NCBI RefSeq assembly: GCF_001685355.1
Contig: NZ_CP016438.1
Coordinates: 8,556,001 to 8,620,000 of the forward strand
Reading direction: 5' to 3'
Length of the DNA stretch: 64,000 bases
From: Streptomyces lincolnensis
Lineage (GTDB): Bacteria > Actinomycetota > Actinomycetes > Streptomycetales > Streptomycetaceae
In this document: positions 17,915-27,862 of the stretch, one piece after another
Layout of the letters: every line of letters begins with the position of its first letter
How positions within the stretch are numbered: position 1 is the first letter of the stretch
Position numbers and translations under genes: made by a program
The notes under the pieces: model-generated
Told to the model about the DNA's origin: nothing
Database searches by the model: none
Seen by the model: the letters and a program-made list of their open reading frames with translations, nothing else

Positions 17915-18949
17915 ATGGGCGAAGCGGTGGAACTTCAGGCGGGCGGCCGGACCGTGCGGCTGTCCAGTCCGGGCAAGGTCTTCTTTCCGGAGCGCGGCTT
18001 CACCAAGCTGGATCTCGCCCGCTACTACCAGGCCGTCGCCCCCGGCATCCTGCGCGCCCTGCGCAACCGCCCCACCACCCTCGAGCGCTACCCCGAAGGA
18101 GTGACCGGCGAGTCGTTCTTCCAGAAGCGGGCGCCCAAGAACATGCCCGACTGGATTCCCACCGCCCACATCACCTTCCCCAGCGGCCGCAGTGCCGACG
18201 AGATGTGCCCCACCGAGGAGGCCGCCGTCCTGTGGGCCGCCCAGTTCGGCACCCTCACCTTCCACCCCTGGCCGGTGCGCCGCGACGACGTGGACCGTCC
18301 CGACGAACTCCGCATCGACCTCGACCCGCAGCCCGGCACGGACTACGACGACGCCGTGCGCGCGGCGCATGAACTGCGGGCGGTGCTGGAGGAGTTCGGC
18401 GGTCTGCGGGGCTGGCCCAAGACCTCCGGCGGGCGTGGGCTGCACGTCTTCGTGCCGATCGAACCCCGCTGGACCTTCACCCAGGTCCGGCGCGCCGCGA
18501 TCGCCGTCGGACGCGAGATGGAACGCCGGATGCCGGACCACGTGACCATCAAGTGGTGGAAGGAGGAGCGGGGCGAGCGCATCTTCGTCGACTACAACCA
18601 GACGGCCAGGGACCGCACGATCGCCTCCGCCTACTCGGTACGGCCCCGCCCGCACGCCCCGGTCTCCGCGCCGCTGCGCTGGGAGGAGGTGGGCGAGGCG
18701 CACCCCCAGGACTTCGACCTCGCGACCATGCCCGCGCGCTTCGCCGAACTCGGCGACGTGCACGCGGACATGGACGATCACGCCTTCTCGCTGGACGCCC
18801 TCCTGGACCTCGCCCGCCGTGACGAACACGACCACGGCCTGGGCGACCTGCCGTACCCGCCCGAGTATCCGAAGATGCCGGGGGAACCCACGCGGGTACA
18901 GCCGAGCCGGGCCAAGAAGGCGCCCGGGGTGCCGCCTACAGCTCCTTGA
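17915..18949 (+). CDS. LigD-type NHEJ polymerase domain protein (archaeo-eukaryotic primase fold)
   Basis: 344 residues. The catalytic aspartates sit in RIDLDPQPG (Asp135, Asp137) with the third in FVDYNQTARDRT. SGGRGLHVFVPI is the nucleotide-binding motif and SPGKVFFPERGFTK the N-terminal signature. It is a stand-alone PolDom, without the ligase domain of Mycobacterium LigD, so the ligase is probably supplied by the divergent LigC. Known relatives add ribonucleotides and fill gaps at double-strand ends. The 3' end overlaps the convergent cupredoxin gene by 14 bp. The start ATG 17915 fits family N-termini; its ribosome site is weak. Confidence 0.92.
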   Translation: MGEAVELQAGGRTVRLSSPGKVFFPERGFTKLDLARYYQAVAPGILRALRNRPTTLERYPEGVTGESFFQKRAPKNMPDWIPTAHITFPSGRSADEMCPTEEAAVLWAAQFGTLTFHPWPVRRDDVDRPDELRIDLDPQPGTDYDDAVRAAHELRAVLEEFGGLRGWPKTSGGRGLHVFVPIEPRWTFTQVRRAAIAVGREMERRMPDHVTIKWWKEERGERIFVDYNQTARDRTIASAYSVRPRPHAPVSAPLRWEEVGEAHPQDFDLATMPARFAELGDVHADMDDHAFSLDALLDLARRDEHDHGLGDLPYPPEYPKMPGEPTRVQPSRAKKAPGVPPTAP

Positions 18950-21152
18950 TCCTGATGTCCCGGTACGAGATCACATCCGTCGTGCCGTGGACCTGGAGTC
19001 CGATGTAGCCGGAGGAGAACCGCCGCCCGTCCGTGCCCGGGTCGTCCGAGCGGGGCGGGGTGAAGTCCTGGCCGCCGATGTTGTCGAACTCGTTGATGAG
19101 GACGCCGTTGCGGTAGACCGAGTAGTGCTGGTCGACCACCCGGATCTCGTAGTCGTTCCAGGTGCCCTTCTGGGTGACGCCCGCGCCCGCGAGTCCCACC
19201 CGGTCGAAGCCGTAGACCGAACCGGTCTTGTACATGTCGCCGTCGGGCCGGTCGAGCACCTGCACCTCATGGCCGTACTTGATGGCGACCCACTCCGGAC
19301 GCGTCTCCTCGGGATGGTCGTGGACCCACGGGAAGCGCACGAACACACCGGCGTTGGCGTTGCCGGTGCCCGGGGCGTCGTCGCGCCACTGGAGCTTCAG
19401 CGAGAAGTCGCCGTACTTGCGCTGCGGGAACCACAGCATGCCGAGGCCGGCCTTCGTGGTGCCGCTGGTGATCGACCCGTCGCCGGACGGCGCGAAGGAA
19501 CCGCCGCCCACGTGCTGCCACTTGGCGAAGGAGGCCGCGCTGCCGTCGAGGATCGTGGTGTAGCCCTCGGTCTGGCCGGGCTTGCCGATCCCGGACTCAC
19601 GGGCCGCCGCGTCGATGGCGTCGTACTCGCGCTCGTCGATCACGCCGTCCTTGAAGAGCTTGTCCAGGACGGTGGTCACGTGCTTGAGGAACAGCGCGTG
19701 CGAGGACCACTGCTTCTCGTCCTCGATCAACTCGTTGATCAGGCACCGGCCGCGCGTGATCCGGTTCGGGACGCCCGAGTCGACCGTGCCGACGATCACC
19801 GTCAGCCGCTCGTCGAACTCGGGGCAGGTGGGTGCCGGGACCTGGCTCGACACCACCGTGAAGGTCACCGTGCGGGCCGCGGCGGTGTTGCCCGCCTTGT
19901 CGCTCGCCCGGTACGCCATGGTGTGCACACCCGCCCGGTCGACCACCACCGGCGCGGTGTAGGCCAGGTACGGTCCGCCGTCGAGCGAGTACTCGATCCG
20001 CTCGACACCCGAACCGCCCGCGTCGGTCGCGCTCACGGTCACCTTGGCGTTGCCCACGTACGCCCCGTCGGAGTTGCGGGTGCCGTCCAGGGTCACCCCG
20101 GTCACCGGGGGAGTGGTGTCCTCCGGGGGCGCCGCCACGACGGTGAACACGACGCTCTTCTCGGGGGCGACGTTCCCCGCCTTGTCACTGGCCCGGTAGC
20201 GCACGGTGTGCGTGCCGACCTGATGCACCATCACGGGCGTGGTGTACGGCTGCCAGGCGCCCGTGCCGACGGCGTACTCGACGGTGTTGACGCCGGTGCC
20301 GGTGTCGGAGGCCGACACGGTCACCGTCGCCATGTCGATGTACGTGCCGTCGGGGTTGCGCTCCCCGCTCACCGTCGCCGAGGTCTCCGGCGGGGTGGTG
20401 TCCTCCGAGGACGGGGCCACGACCGTGAACGCGGCGCTCTTCTCCGCCGAGACGTTGCCCGCCTTGTCGACCGCCCGGTAGCGCACCTTGTGGTCGCCGA
20501 CCTGGTCGACGACGACCGGCGTGGTGTACGGCTGCCAGGCGCCGGTGTCACCGATCGCGTACTCGACGCGGTCGACGCCGGAGCCGCCCTCCTCGTCGGT
20601 CGCGCTGATCGCCACGCTCGCCGAACCGACGTACTGGCCCTGCGTGTTCTGCGTGCCGGTCACCTGCGCGGCCGCCTCGGGAGCGGTGGTGTCCTCGCCG
20701 GTGCCCTCGGTCACCACCAGGATGCCCTGCATCATCCCGTGGCCGGGAATCGTGCAGTGGTAGAAGTAGCGGCCCGGGGTGAGCGTGACCTCCGCGGTGT
20801 GGCGGCCGCCCATCGAGTCGTTCGGGTTGGCGAGGATGTTGAGCTGGACGTCGTTGTTGAACTCGGGGTCCGAGGTCACGAACGTCAGCGTGTGCGGCAT
20901 CCCGATGGTGTTGCCGGTGGCCACACTGTTCTCGAAGACGATCGTCGCCGTGCCCGCCTCGGCGGTCACCGGTGCGGACGTGTACTTGTCGATGTCGTTT
21001 CCGGCGGTCCAGGTGAGGACCTGTGCGGCGGCCGCCGCCGCCCGGCTCTCCGGCTGCCCGGTGGCGGGCACGGCCTGGAGGCCGAGCATCATGAGTACGG
21101 CGGCCAGTACGGCCGTCCAGAGTCTTCGCCGCCGTGTCACCCGCGTGGTCAC
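18936..21152 (-). CDS. secreted cupredoxin / triple Ig-like / DUF1080 protein
   Basis: 738 residues from GTG 21152, overlapping the upstream dehydrogenase stop (GTGA). Order: signal peptide (about 1-32); cupredoxin (about 45-145) with type-1 copper ligands His in GMPHTL and Cys, His, Met in CTIPGHGMM; three Ig-like/OmpL47-type repeats of about 95 residues, each starting EDTTxP and ending YRAxDKAGN...FTVV; a helical linker with CPEFDERLTVIVG; and a C-terminal DUF1080/LamG-like jelly roll with FSLKLQWRDDA and WNDYEIRVV. DUF1080 domains bind or cleave glycans. A copper electron-transfer module joined to a carbohydrate-binding-like domain suggests a partner for the neighbouring PQQ-type dehydrogenase. 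Confidence 0.85.
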   Translation of the reverse strand: MTTRVTRRRRLWTAVLAAVLMMLGLQAVPATGQPESRAAAAAAQVLTWTAGNDIDKYTSAPVTAEAGTATIVFENSVATGNTIGMPHTLTFVTSDPEFNNDVQLNILANPNDSMGGRHTAEVTLTPGRYFYHCTIPGHGMMQGILVVTEGTGEDTTAPEAAAQVTGTQNTQGQYVGSASVAISATDEEGGSGVDRVEYAIGDTGAWQPYTTPVVVDQVGDHKVRYRAVDKAGNVSAEKSAAFTVVAPSSEDTTPPETSATVSGERNPDGTYIDMATVTVSASDTGTGVNTVEYAVGTGAWQPYTTPVMVHQVGTHTVRYRASDKAGNVAPEKSVVFTVVAAPPEDTTPPVTGVTLDGTRNSDGAYVGNAKVTVSATDAGGSGVERIEYSLDGGPYLAYTAPVVVDRAGVHTMAYRASDKAGNTAAARTVTFTVVSSQVPAPTCPEFDERLTVIVGTVDSGVPNRITRGRCLINELIEDEKQWSSHALFLKHVTTVLDKLFKDGVIDEREYDAIDAAARESGIGKPGQTEGYTTILDGSAASFAKWQHVGGGSFAPSGDGSITSGTTKAGLGMLWFPQRKYGDFSLKLQWRDDAPGTGNANAGVFVRFPWVHDHPEETRPEWVAIKYGHEVQVLDRPDGDMYKTGSVYGFDRVGLAGAGVTQKGTWNDYEIRVVDQHYSVYRNGVLINEFDNIGGQDFTPPRSDDPGTDGRRFSSGYIGLQVHGTTDVISYRDIRIKEL

Positions 21153-23638
21153 TGAGCCCCCCTCACCAGCTGGTCCGCGGCCGGCGTCGGCCCGCCGCCC
21201 TTGTAGGTGACCCGCCACAGCGCCGACTTGGCGTCCGAGGTGAAGAAGCCACGGCCGTAGTCGAGGACGTACAGCGCGCCGTCCGGACCGAACTTCCAGT
21301 CCATGAGGTTCTTGATGCCGTCGTTGCCGATCGGCACGATCTTCTTCAACGACTCGGAGTGCACGGGCAGTCCGCCCTCGCCGTGGTTCCTCGGATCGGT
21401 GATGACCGCGTTGCGCGGCTGGTCGGCGTCGTAGAAGTCACCGACGAACCACTTGCCGTCCCAGTACGCCGGCCACTTGACGGTGCTGGTGGCCGAGGCG
21501 GTGTCGTAGCGGTAGACCGGCCCGTTCATCGCGGCCTGGCCGCCGCCCTTGAGCCAGGGCAGCAGATAGGTGGCCTGCTCCGGCTTGTACGAGGGGATGC
21601 CGTTCGCGTCCCGCGGGTAGTCCGGTGCGCCGCCCTGCGGGGAGTACCAGATGTTGTTGCCGGTGACGGGCGGCAGGTTCACCAGGCCGTCGTTGTTCGG
21701 CGACTCGTTCTTCGGGCGGTCGCAGTCGTACCAGCCCAGCGGCTGCGAGGGGTCCGGCAGATTGCGGTCCCGGTAGGGCTGCTTGTTGCCCATGCAGTAC
21801 GGCCAGCCCCGGTTGCTCGCCTTGGTGATCACGGCGAACGTGTCGTACTTGGCGGGGCCCCAGGTCGTCGACGGCGCGCTCGCGTCCGGGCCGACCCAGC
21901 CGGCGTAGAGGATGTCGGTCGCCTGGTCGACGAAGATGCGGGCCGGGTTCCTGACCCCCATCACATAGATCTCGCCGCGCGTCTTGCCGCCGCCCTCGTC
22001 GGTCTCCCTGCCGGTGAAGAGATTGCCGTCGGGGAGTGTGTACGTCCCGTCGGCCTCCGGGTGGATGCGCAGGATCTTGCCGTTGAGGTTGTTGGTGTTG
22101 CCGGCGGTGCGGCGCGCGTCCGCGAAGGAGACGCCCTTGTAGTTGGGCTGCGGGTTGTTGCCGGAGTAGCCGGCGCTGAAGCCGCTGGAGTTGTTGTCAC
22201 CCGTCGCGATGTACAGGTTGCCCTGGGAGTCCCAGGCCATCCCGCCGCCCGAGTGGCAGCAACTGTGCACCTGCACCGGCCACTTGAGCAGCACCTTCTC
22301 GCTGTTCAGGTCCAGCTTGTTGGTGGCGAGGTCGAGCGTGAAGCGGGAGACGTACCGCTCGGCCATGCGGGTGTCGCGGTTGAGCCGGGAGTGCGGGGTG
22401 TAATGCAGGTACACCCAGCCGTTCTGCTCGAAGCGCGGGTCGAGTTCGATGCCGAGCAGGCCCTCCTCGACCTTGACCAGCTCGTCGCCGCCGCCCTTGT
22501 TGCCGAAGACCGTCAACGCCCCCGCCAGGGTGACCTTCTTGGTCGCCGGGTCGTAGACGTGGATCTCGCCCTTGCCCTTGCCGATGTCCGGGTTGTTCCA
22601 GTCCGTGATCACCGGCTGGGAGGAGTCGGCGCCACCCCGGCCGATGTAGAACACGCGTCCGTCGGGCGCGGTGACCAGGCCGTGCGGTTCGCCGATCTGG
22701 TCGTTCTGCCCGGCCTGGTTGGGCTGGGTGAGGCGCTCGGCCGTGTAGTTGCCGTTGATCGTCGCCTTGCAGTCGGCCCGCGCCATCCGGGTGGTCCACA
22801 GCAGGGCGCCGCGCAGATGCGTACGGAACTCCGTCTCGTCGTACGACGACACCGTGCCGCCCATACCGGTGTAGAAGGAGCGGCCGCCGTCGTAGTCCCG
22901 GCACCAACTCACCGGATGGTCCCAGCCGTTGGCGCTCGCGCCGGGCTTGTAGGTCGACTCCCGCACCCGGGCGACGGTGTGCACCTCGCCGGAGGGGTTC
23001 TTCGTCCAGTTGAACCACTGGTCGGGCCGCTTCCACTGCACCGGAAGGTCCTTGGTGGCCGGATGCCGGCGGTCGCCCACCTCGACGGTCGCCCGCTGCA
23101 CGGCCGCCGGGCTCGACGCCGCGGGACGGGCCCCGACGAGACCGGTGAACCAGTCCGAGTACGGCTCCGCGCGGGCCGCGTCATGGATGCCGACGAATCC
23201 GCCGCCCGCCTCCATGTAGGCCTCCAGGCCCGCCTCCTGGTCCGGGTCGAGGACATCGCCCCCGCCGGTCAGGAACACGACCGCGTTGTACGTGCCGAGC
23301 CGGGCCTCGTCGGTGAACACCCGGGCGTCGCCCGTGGCCTCGACCGCGAACCGCTGGTTCGCGGGCCCGGACAGCCCGATCCGCTCGATCGCCTCGATGC
23401 CGGCGTTGACGACCGGCGACTCCTCCCCGGACGCGGCCGACCCGTGGAAGATCAGCACCTGTACGTCCGAGCCGCCCGGTGGCGACTTCACGGACATCGT
23501 TGTCGGCAACGGGCCGGGATCCGGACCCGCCGTGGCGGTGGTCCCCGACAGCATCCCCGCGGCCACCACACCGGCCGTCACGGTCGCCGTCCAGACCCGT
23601 CTTCTTCCGCTTCTCGCGCTCAACCCTCGTAAGTGCAT
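21149..23638 (-). CDS. secreted ThuA / PQQ-type glucose-sorbosone dehydrogenase fusion
   Basis: 829 residues from ATG 23638 with GGAGGTGCCC directly upstream, an excellent ribosome site. A signal peptide (about 1-38) is followed by a ThuA-like domain (about 55-290; VQVLIFHG, FVGIHDAAR, YTGMGGT) and a six-bladed GSDH-type propeller (about 310-820) with GEPHGLVTAPDGRVFYIGRG, HSCCHSGGGM containing adjacent cysteines, and NLYIATGDN. GSDH proteins oxidise sugars or aldoses with PQQ; ThuA domains occur in trehalose utilisation. Substrate and cofactor are not proven here. It forms a two-gene operon with the cupredoxin protein and is divergent from the laccase. Confidence 0.85.
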   Translation of the reverse strand: MHLRGLSARSGRRRVWTATVTAGVVAAGMLSGTTATAGPDPGPLPTTMSVKSPPGGSDVQVLIFHGSAASGEESPVVNAGIEAIERIGLSGPANQRFAVEATGDARVFTDEARLGTYNAVVFLTGGGDVLDPDQEAGLEAYMEAGGGFVGIHDAARAEPYSDWFTGLVGARPAASSPAAVQRATVEVGDRRHPATKDLPVQWKRPDQWFNWTKNPSGEVHTVARVRESTYKPGASANGWDHPVSWCRDYDGGRSFYTGMGGTVSSYDETEFRTHLRGALLWTTRMARADCKATINGNYTAERLTQPNQAGQNDQIGEPHGLVTAPDGRVFYIGRGGADSSQPVITDWNNPDIGKGKGEIHVYDPATKKVTLAGALTVFGNKGGGDELVKVEEGLLGIELDPRFEQNGWVYLHYTPHSRLNRDTRMAERYVSRFTLDLATNKLDLNSEKVLLKWPVQVHSCCHSGGGMAWDSQGNLYIATGDNNSSGFSAGYSGNNPQPNYKGVSFADARRTAGNTNNLNGKILRIHPEADGTYTLPDGNLFTGRETDEGGGKTRGEIYVMGVRNPARIFVDQATDILYAGWVGPDASAPSTTWGPAKYDTFAVITKASNRGWPYCMGNKQPYRDRNLPDPSQPLGWYDCDRPKNESPNNDGLVNLPPVTGNNIWYSPQGGAPDYPRDANGIPSYKPEQATYLLPWLKGGGQAAMNGPVYRYDTASATSTVKWPAYWDGKWFVGDFYDADQPRNAVITDPRNHGEGGLPVHSESLKKIVPIGNDGIKNLMDWKFGPDGALYVLDYGRGFFTSDAKSALWRVTYKGGGPTPAADQLVRGAQ

Positions 23639-23827
23639 GGGCACCTCCTCGGTCACAGCAACAGCGCCATGGAAGCTAGACCTCTTTGCCCAACTCGCCA
23701 ATACCTATGACCGCGTTGGCACGAACTTTGTCCAGGGTGTGGATAAACGGGTCCGATGCCGCTACGGTCTCACAGGTTCATCACAGGTGCGTCTCCGCAA
23801 GTTCCGTATCAGGGTGGGGAGTTCCGC

Positions 23828-24799
23828 ATGGACAGACGCGGGTTCAACCGGCGGGTGCTGCTGGGCGGCGCGGTCGTCGCGACATCGATGTCGCTCGGGC
23901 CGGAGGCCATGAGCGCGGCCGCCCCGAGGATCGCCCCCGGCGGGGGTGAGGTCAGGCGCATCAAGCTGTACGCCGAGAAGCTCGCCGGCGGGCAGATGGG
24001 CTACGGCCTGGAGAAGGGCAAGGCGACCGTTCCGGGGCCGCTGATCGAACTCAACGAGGGCGACACCCTCCACATCGAGTTCGAGAACACCATGGACGTG
24101 GCGGTGAGCCTGCATGTGCACGGCCTGGACTACGAGATCTCCAGCGACGGCACGAAGCAGAACAAGAGCGACGTCGAGCCGGGCGGCACCCGCACCTACA
24201 CCTGGCGCACCCACCTCCCCGGCCGCCGGGCGGACGGCACCTGGCGGGCGGGCAGCGCGGGCTACTGGCACTACCACGACCACGTCGTCGGCACCCCGCA
24301 CGGCACGATCGGCCTCCAGAAGGGCCTGTACGGTCCGGTGATCGTGCGCCGCAAGGGCGATGTCCTGCCGGACGCGACCCACACGATCGTCTTCAACGAC
24401 ATGCTCATCAACAACAAGCCGGCGCACTCGGGCCCGAACTTCGAGGCCACGGTGGGCGATCGCGTCGAGTTCGTGATGATCACGCACGGCGAGTTCTACC
24501 ACACCTTCCACATGCACGGTCACCGCTGGGCCGACAACCGCACGGGCATGCTCACCGGCCCCGACGACCCCAGCCAGGTCATCGACAACAAGATCGTCGG
24601 CCCCGCGGACTCCTTCGGCTTCCAGGTGATCGCGGGTGAGGGGGTCGGAGCGGGCGCCTGGATGTACCACTGCCACGTCCAGAGCCACTCCGACATGGGC
24701 ATGGTGGGCCTGTTCCTGGTGAAGAAGACGGACGGGACGATCCCCGGGTACGACCCGCACGAGCACGGCTCGCACTCGGCGGCCGGTCATGACCACTGA
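23828..24799 (+). CDS. two-domain small laccase (multicopper oxidase), Tat-exported
   Basis: 323 residues from ATG 23828 with GGGGAG upstream. The N-terminus MDRRGFNRR plus a hydrophobic stretch is a twin-arginine signal. All four copper-binding clusters are intact: [17 protein letters not shown] and [12 protein letters not shown], the last giving the type-1 Cys and Met. Two-domain laccases trimerise, with copper sites between subunits; S. coelicolor SLAC (SCO6712) is the model and sits near the pca genes there too. It oxidises phenols and lignin-related compounds with oxygen. The C-terminus is His-rich ([13 protein letters not shown]), possibly metal-binding. Confidence 0.96.
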   Translation: MDRRGFNRRVLLGGAVVATSMSLGPEAMSAAAPRIAPGGGEVRRIKLYAEKLAGGQMGYGLEKGKATVPGPLIELNEGDTLHIEFENTMDVAVSLHVHGLDYEISSDGTKQNKSDVEPGGTRTYTWRTHLPGRRADGTWRAGSAGYWHYHDHVVGTPHGTIGLQKGLYGPVIVRRKGDVLPDATHTIVFNDMLINNKPAHSGPNFEATVGDRVEFVMITHGEFYHTFHMHGHRWADNRTGMLTGPDDPSQVIDNKIVGPADSFGFQVIAGEGVGAGAWMYHCHVQSHSDMGMVGLFLVKKTDGTIPGYDPHEHGSHSAAGHDH

Positions 24800-24802
24800 C
24801 GC

Positions 24803-25684
24803 TCAGGAGATGTCCAGCACCGACCACTCCAGGGCCGCTTCTCCCTGGACGTAGAGGCGCGGACCTCGGGAGACGACCCGGCGGCGGCCGATCGTGCTCC
24901 CGTCCGGCAGGACCAGCCGGCCCTCCGTGACGGGTTCGGCGGTCTCGTCGGTGAGGCGGCAGTCCACGAGCCGGTCGTGCTCGTCCTCGTATCCCCCGAA
25001 GAGGACCAGGCGGTCGCCGTGCACGGCGAGTCCCCTCGCCCCGTGGACGCCCGTCCGCCGTACGCGTACGCCCCGTTCGCGGTCGATCTCCAGCAACGGG
25101 AAGTCGGTGTAGGGGTACGCCCAGGCGGTCCGGCCGTGGACGTTCAGGGCGTAGCAGTGGGAGATCTCCCCTGCCCCGGACACCGGCCGGAACGTCCACA
25201 GGGCCTCGCCCGTGGTGCTCCAGCAGCGCAGACCGGGCCGGCTGAGGGGGTCATCGCCGTAGATGCCCTCGTCGAAGTACCCCACCCACAGGTCGCCCGC
25301 CTCGTCCGCCTGGAGATGTCCGATGGCGTCCCCCACCCGGAAGCGGGCGCCGCATCGCCCGAAGGCGTCGAAGAGCTGGACGTGGTCCTCGTTCGCCCGT
25401 GAGCGCTGGTCCGCGACCACGAAACCGCCGTCCGGCAGGGGCTCCAGGGCCGGGAAGCCTGCCAGTACGGCGTGCAGGTGTGTCTCGCCGACGGAGTCGT
25501 CCCCGACGGTGACCACCACCGCGTCGTACGGATCGGGGCGCCGACCGCCTGGATCCCGCTCGGTGAGCAGCCAGTGCGCCCGGCCGTACGCATCGACCGT
25601 GCTGTGTGCGATGTGTCTGTCGTGATACCTGCGCGGCAACCGGGCGAAGGGCGCGAGCCGCGTCTCGGGGCGCCTACTCGGCAT
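24803..25684 (-). CDS. conserved protein of unknown function, propeller-like
   Basis: 293 residues from ATG 25684 with AAAGG just upstream. No catalytic family recognised. Repeated short beta-strand patterns with W, D and G at turns (GGFVVADQRS, GDLWVGYFDEG, RLVLFGGYEDE) suggest a beta-propeller. No signal peptide or membrane segment, so it is probably cytoplasmic. It is divergent from the LacI-family regulator, with a perfect palindrome between them, so it is a candidate LacI target. The 3' end lies 4 bp from the laccase stop. Confidence 0.6.
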   Translation of the reverse strand: MPSRRPETRLAPFARLPRRYHDRHIAHSTVDAYGRAHWLLTERDPGGRRPDPYDAVVVTVGDDSVGETHLHAVLAGFPALEPLPDGGFVVADQRSRANEDHVQLFDAFGRCGARFRVGDAIGHLQADEAGDLWVGYFDEGIYGDDPLSRPGLRCWSTTGEALWTFRPVSGAGEISHCYALNVHGRTAWAYPYTDFPLLEIDRERGVRVRRTGVHGARGLAVHGDRLVLFGGYEDEHDRLVDCRLTDETAEPVTEGRLVLPDGSTIGRRRVVSRGPRLYVQGEAALEWSVLDIS

Positions 25685-25757
25685 GGGCCTTTCTGGATGT
25701 CATGCGGTGATCCTCGACGAGGCGATGCGGGGCACGCAAGCTCTTTTCACCGCCCGC

Positions 25758-25769
25758 GAGAGCGCTCTC
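25758..25769. promoter_or_regulatory. LacI-type operator palindrome
   Basis: GAGAGCGCTCTC is a perfect 12-bp palindrome with the central CG pair typical of LacI/GalR operators in Streptomyces (CebR-like GGGAGCGCTCCC). It lies between the divergent propeller-like gene (start 25684) and the LacI gene (start 25829), so it could control both. Confidence 0.65.
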
Positions 25770-25828
25770 ACCGCGCTGCCCGGACCGGCGTTATCCTGAT
25801 CCGCACCCCGCCGACGAGGAGCCCCGAC

Positions 25829-26851
25829 GTGACCGACACAGCGCCGCGCCCCACCCTGGAGGCCGTGGCCGCGCGGGCCGGGGTGTCGCGGGCCACCGCG
25901 TCCCGGGTGGTCAACGGCGGGGACGGGGTGCGCGAACCGCTCGTCGAGCGGGTGCGCAGGGCGGTCGAGGAACTCGGATACGTGCCCAACCAGGCCGCCC
26001 GGAGTCTGGTCACCCGGCGCCACGACGCCATCGCCGTCGTGGTCGCCGAACCGGAGACCCGGGTCTTCGCCGACCCCTTCTTCGCCCTCCAACTGCGCGG
26101 GATCAGCAAGGAGTTGACGGCCCACGACAACCAACTCGTGCTGCTGCTCACCGAAGGACGGGACGACCACGCCCGGGTCGGCCGCTATCTGGCCGGAGGG
26201 CACGTCGACGGGGCGCTGGTGTTCTCGCTGCACCTCGACGACCCGCTGCCCGGACTGATCCAACGGGCCGGTGTGCCCACCGTGTTCGGCGGGCGGCCCG
26301 GGTGGAGCGACGGCCTGCGGGACGTGGTGTACGTCGACAGCGACAACCGCGGCGGTGCCCGCGACGCCGTGCGCCATCTCGTCGGCCTCGGCCGTACCCG
26401 GGTCGCGCACATCACCGGCGCCCTGGACCAGACCTCGGCGGTGGACCGGCTGGAGGGCTTCAAGGACGTCATGGGCGACGCCGGCTCCCGGCTGGTGGTG
26501 CACGGGGACTTCACGCCGGCCGGGGGCGAGCGGGCGATGCGCGAACTCCTCGACCGGTGCCCGGACGTCGACGCCGTGTTCGCCGCCAACGACCTCACCG
26601 CCGCCGGTGCGTTGCGCGTGCTGCGGGAACGGGGCCGACGGGTGCCCGAGGACGTCGCCGTGATCGGCTTCGACGACATGCAGCCCGTCGCCGAACAGAC
26701 CGACCCGCCCCTGACGACGGTCCGCCAGGACATCGAGGAGATGGGCCGGTTGATGGCCCGCCTGCTGCTGCACGGCGACGACGAACTGCCGCGGGGCACA
26801 CCCGCCGGGGTCGTCCTGCCGACGACGATGGTCCACCGCGCCTCGGCCTGA
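25829..26851 (+). CDS. LacI-family transcriptional regulator
   Basis: 340 residues from GTG 25829 with GAGGAG eight bases upstream. The N-terminal HTH has [22 protein letters not shown], and the hinge [14 protein letters not shown] is standard. A periplasmic-binding-protein-like effector domain follows (about 60-335), with [18 protein letters not shown] and [12 protein letters not shown], so the effector is probably a sugar. The likely autoregulatory operator is at 25758. No sugar transport operon is adjacent; the only obvious local target is the divergent propeller-like gene. Confidence 0.92.
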   Translation: MTDTAPRPTLEAVAARAGVSRATASRVVNGGDGVREPLVERVRRAVEELGYVPNQAARSLVTRRHDAIAVVVAEPETRVFADPFFALQLRGISKELTAHDNQLVLLLTEGRDDHARVGRYLAGGHVDGALVFSLHLDDPLPGLIQRAGVPTVFGGRPGWSDGLRDVVYVDSDNRGGARDAVRHLVGLGRTRVAHITGALDQTSAVDRLEGFKDVMGDAGSRLVVHGDFTPAGGERAMRELLDRCPDVDAVFAANDLTAAGALRVLRERGRRVPEDVAVIGFDDMQPVAEQTDPPLTTVRQDIEEMGRLMARLLLHGDDELPRGTPAGVVLPTTMVHRASA

Positions 26852-26877
26852 CCCCCGGCCCACCCCCTCGCGGTCGG

Positions 26878-27666
26878 CTACGCCTGCGGAGGCGCGCTCT
26901 TGATCACCGCGAAGCGGGCGCCGTAGGGGTCCGCCAGCTCGGCGATCCTGCCCACGTCCTCCAGGTCGGTCGCCGGCAGGCGCACCGTGCCGCCCCGCTC
27001 CTGGGCCGCGGCCACGACGGCGTCCGTGTCCGGGACCTCGAAGTACGGCAGCCAGGCCCCGGCGGATGCCTTGGTCGGGTCGTCCTCCAGCGGGACGATC
27101 CCGCCGAACATGGCGTCCGGCTCGGTGCCCTGCGGGTGGACGGTGGTGTAGCTGCCCCCGGCGAAGGTGAGGGCGGAGGTCTCCCAGCCGAACAGGGCGT
27201 TGTAGAACCCGGCGGCGGCGGGCAGGTCCGGGACGTACAGCTCCAGCCAGCACAGCGAGCCCTGCTCCTGCACGACGTCGAGCCCCTTGGTGGCGGCGGG
27301 CTGCCAGATGCCGAAATGCACGCCGGCCTGGTCGGCGAGGATCGCCATGCGGCCCCGGTCCAGGACGTCCATGGGCTGCACGAGCACCGAGCCGTGCTTG
27401 TGCTCGGCCGTCTTCGCGGTGGCGTCCGCGTCCGGGGCCTGGAAGTAGACGGTCCAGGAGGGCGGGCCCTGGTCCGCGGTGGTCTGCATGCCGCCCGCCA
27501 CGGTCCTGCCGTCGAGCTGGAACAAGCCGTAGCCGCCGGTCTCGGGGCCGCCCGGCTGGAACTGCCAGCCGAACAGCGCGCCGTAGAAGGAGGCGGCGCC
27601 GTCGATGTCGGGGGTCCCGAGATCGACCCAGTTCGGAGCGCCGGTGACATAACGGGTGGTGAGCAT
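26878..27666 (-). CDS. VOC-family protein with two glyoxalase-like domains
   Basis: 262 residues from ATG 27666 with GGAGG seven bases upstream. Two tandem VOC modules (about 8-128 and 138-258) each start WVDLGTPD- or WLELYVPD-like and contain FYxALFGW. The architecture matches actinobacterial hydroxylase/27-kDa antigen Cfp30B-like proteins. The activity is unknown; VOC folds cover glyoxalases, dioxygenases and resistance proteins. It is divergent from the WhiB-family gene. Confidence 0.85.
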   Translation of the reverse strand: MLTTRYVTGAPNWVDLGTPDIDGAASFYGALFGWQFQPGGPETGGYGLFQLDGRTVAGGMQTTADQGPPSWTVYFQAPDADATAKTAEHKHGSVLVQPMDVLDRGRMAILADQAGVHFGIWQPAATKGLDVVQEQGSLCWLELYVPDLPAAAGFYNALFGWETSALTFAGGSYTTVHPQGTEPDAMFGGIVPLEDDPTKASAGAWLPYFEVPDTDAVVAAAQERGGTVRLPATDLEDVGRIAELADPYGARFAVIKSAPPQA

Positions 27667-27862
27667 GTTGTGCCCTCCTTCGAGGGGTCCCGTTGCCTGC
27701 ACTGCCGAGTCTCGCACCGCCCACCGACAATCGCGCGGCATTCCGCGCGCCGCCGTGCATTCGAGCGTGTGTACGGGTCATCATCGGTGGGCCGGAGGCC
27801 GCGGAGGCCTCGTTGATCGCGCGTTGATGGAATGTTTTTCGCCGCCCGGCACGATCCAGGGC

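Noticed and set aside
23701..23760. A -35/-10 pair TTGGCA/GGATAA for the laccase gene
   Set aside because: The spacing and match are approximate and the site is too far from consensus to call without a mapped start.
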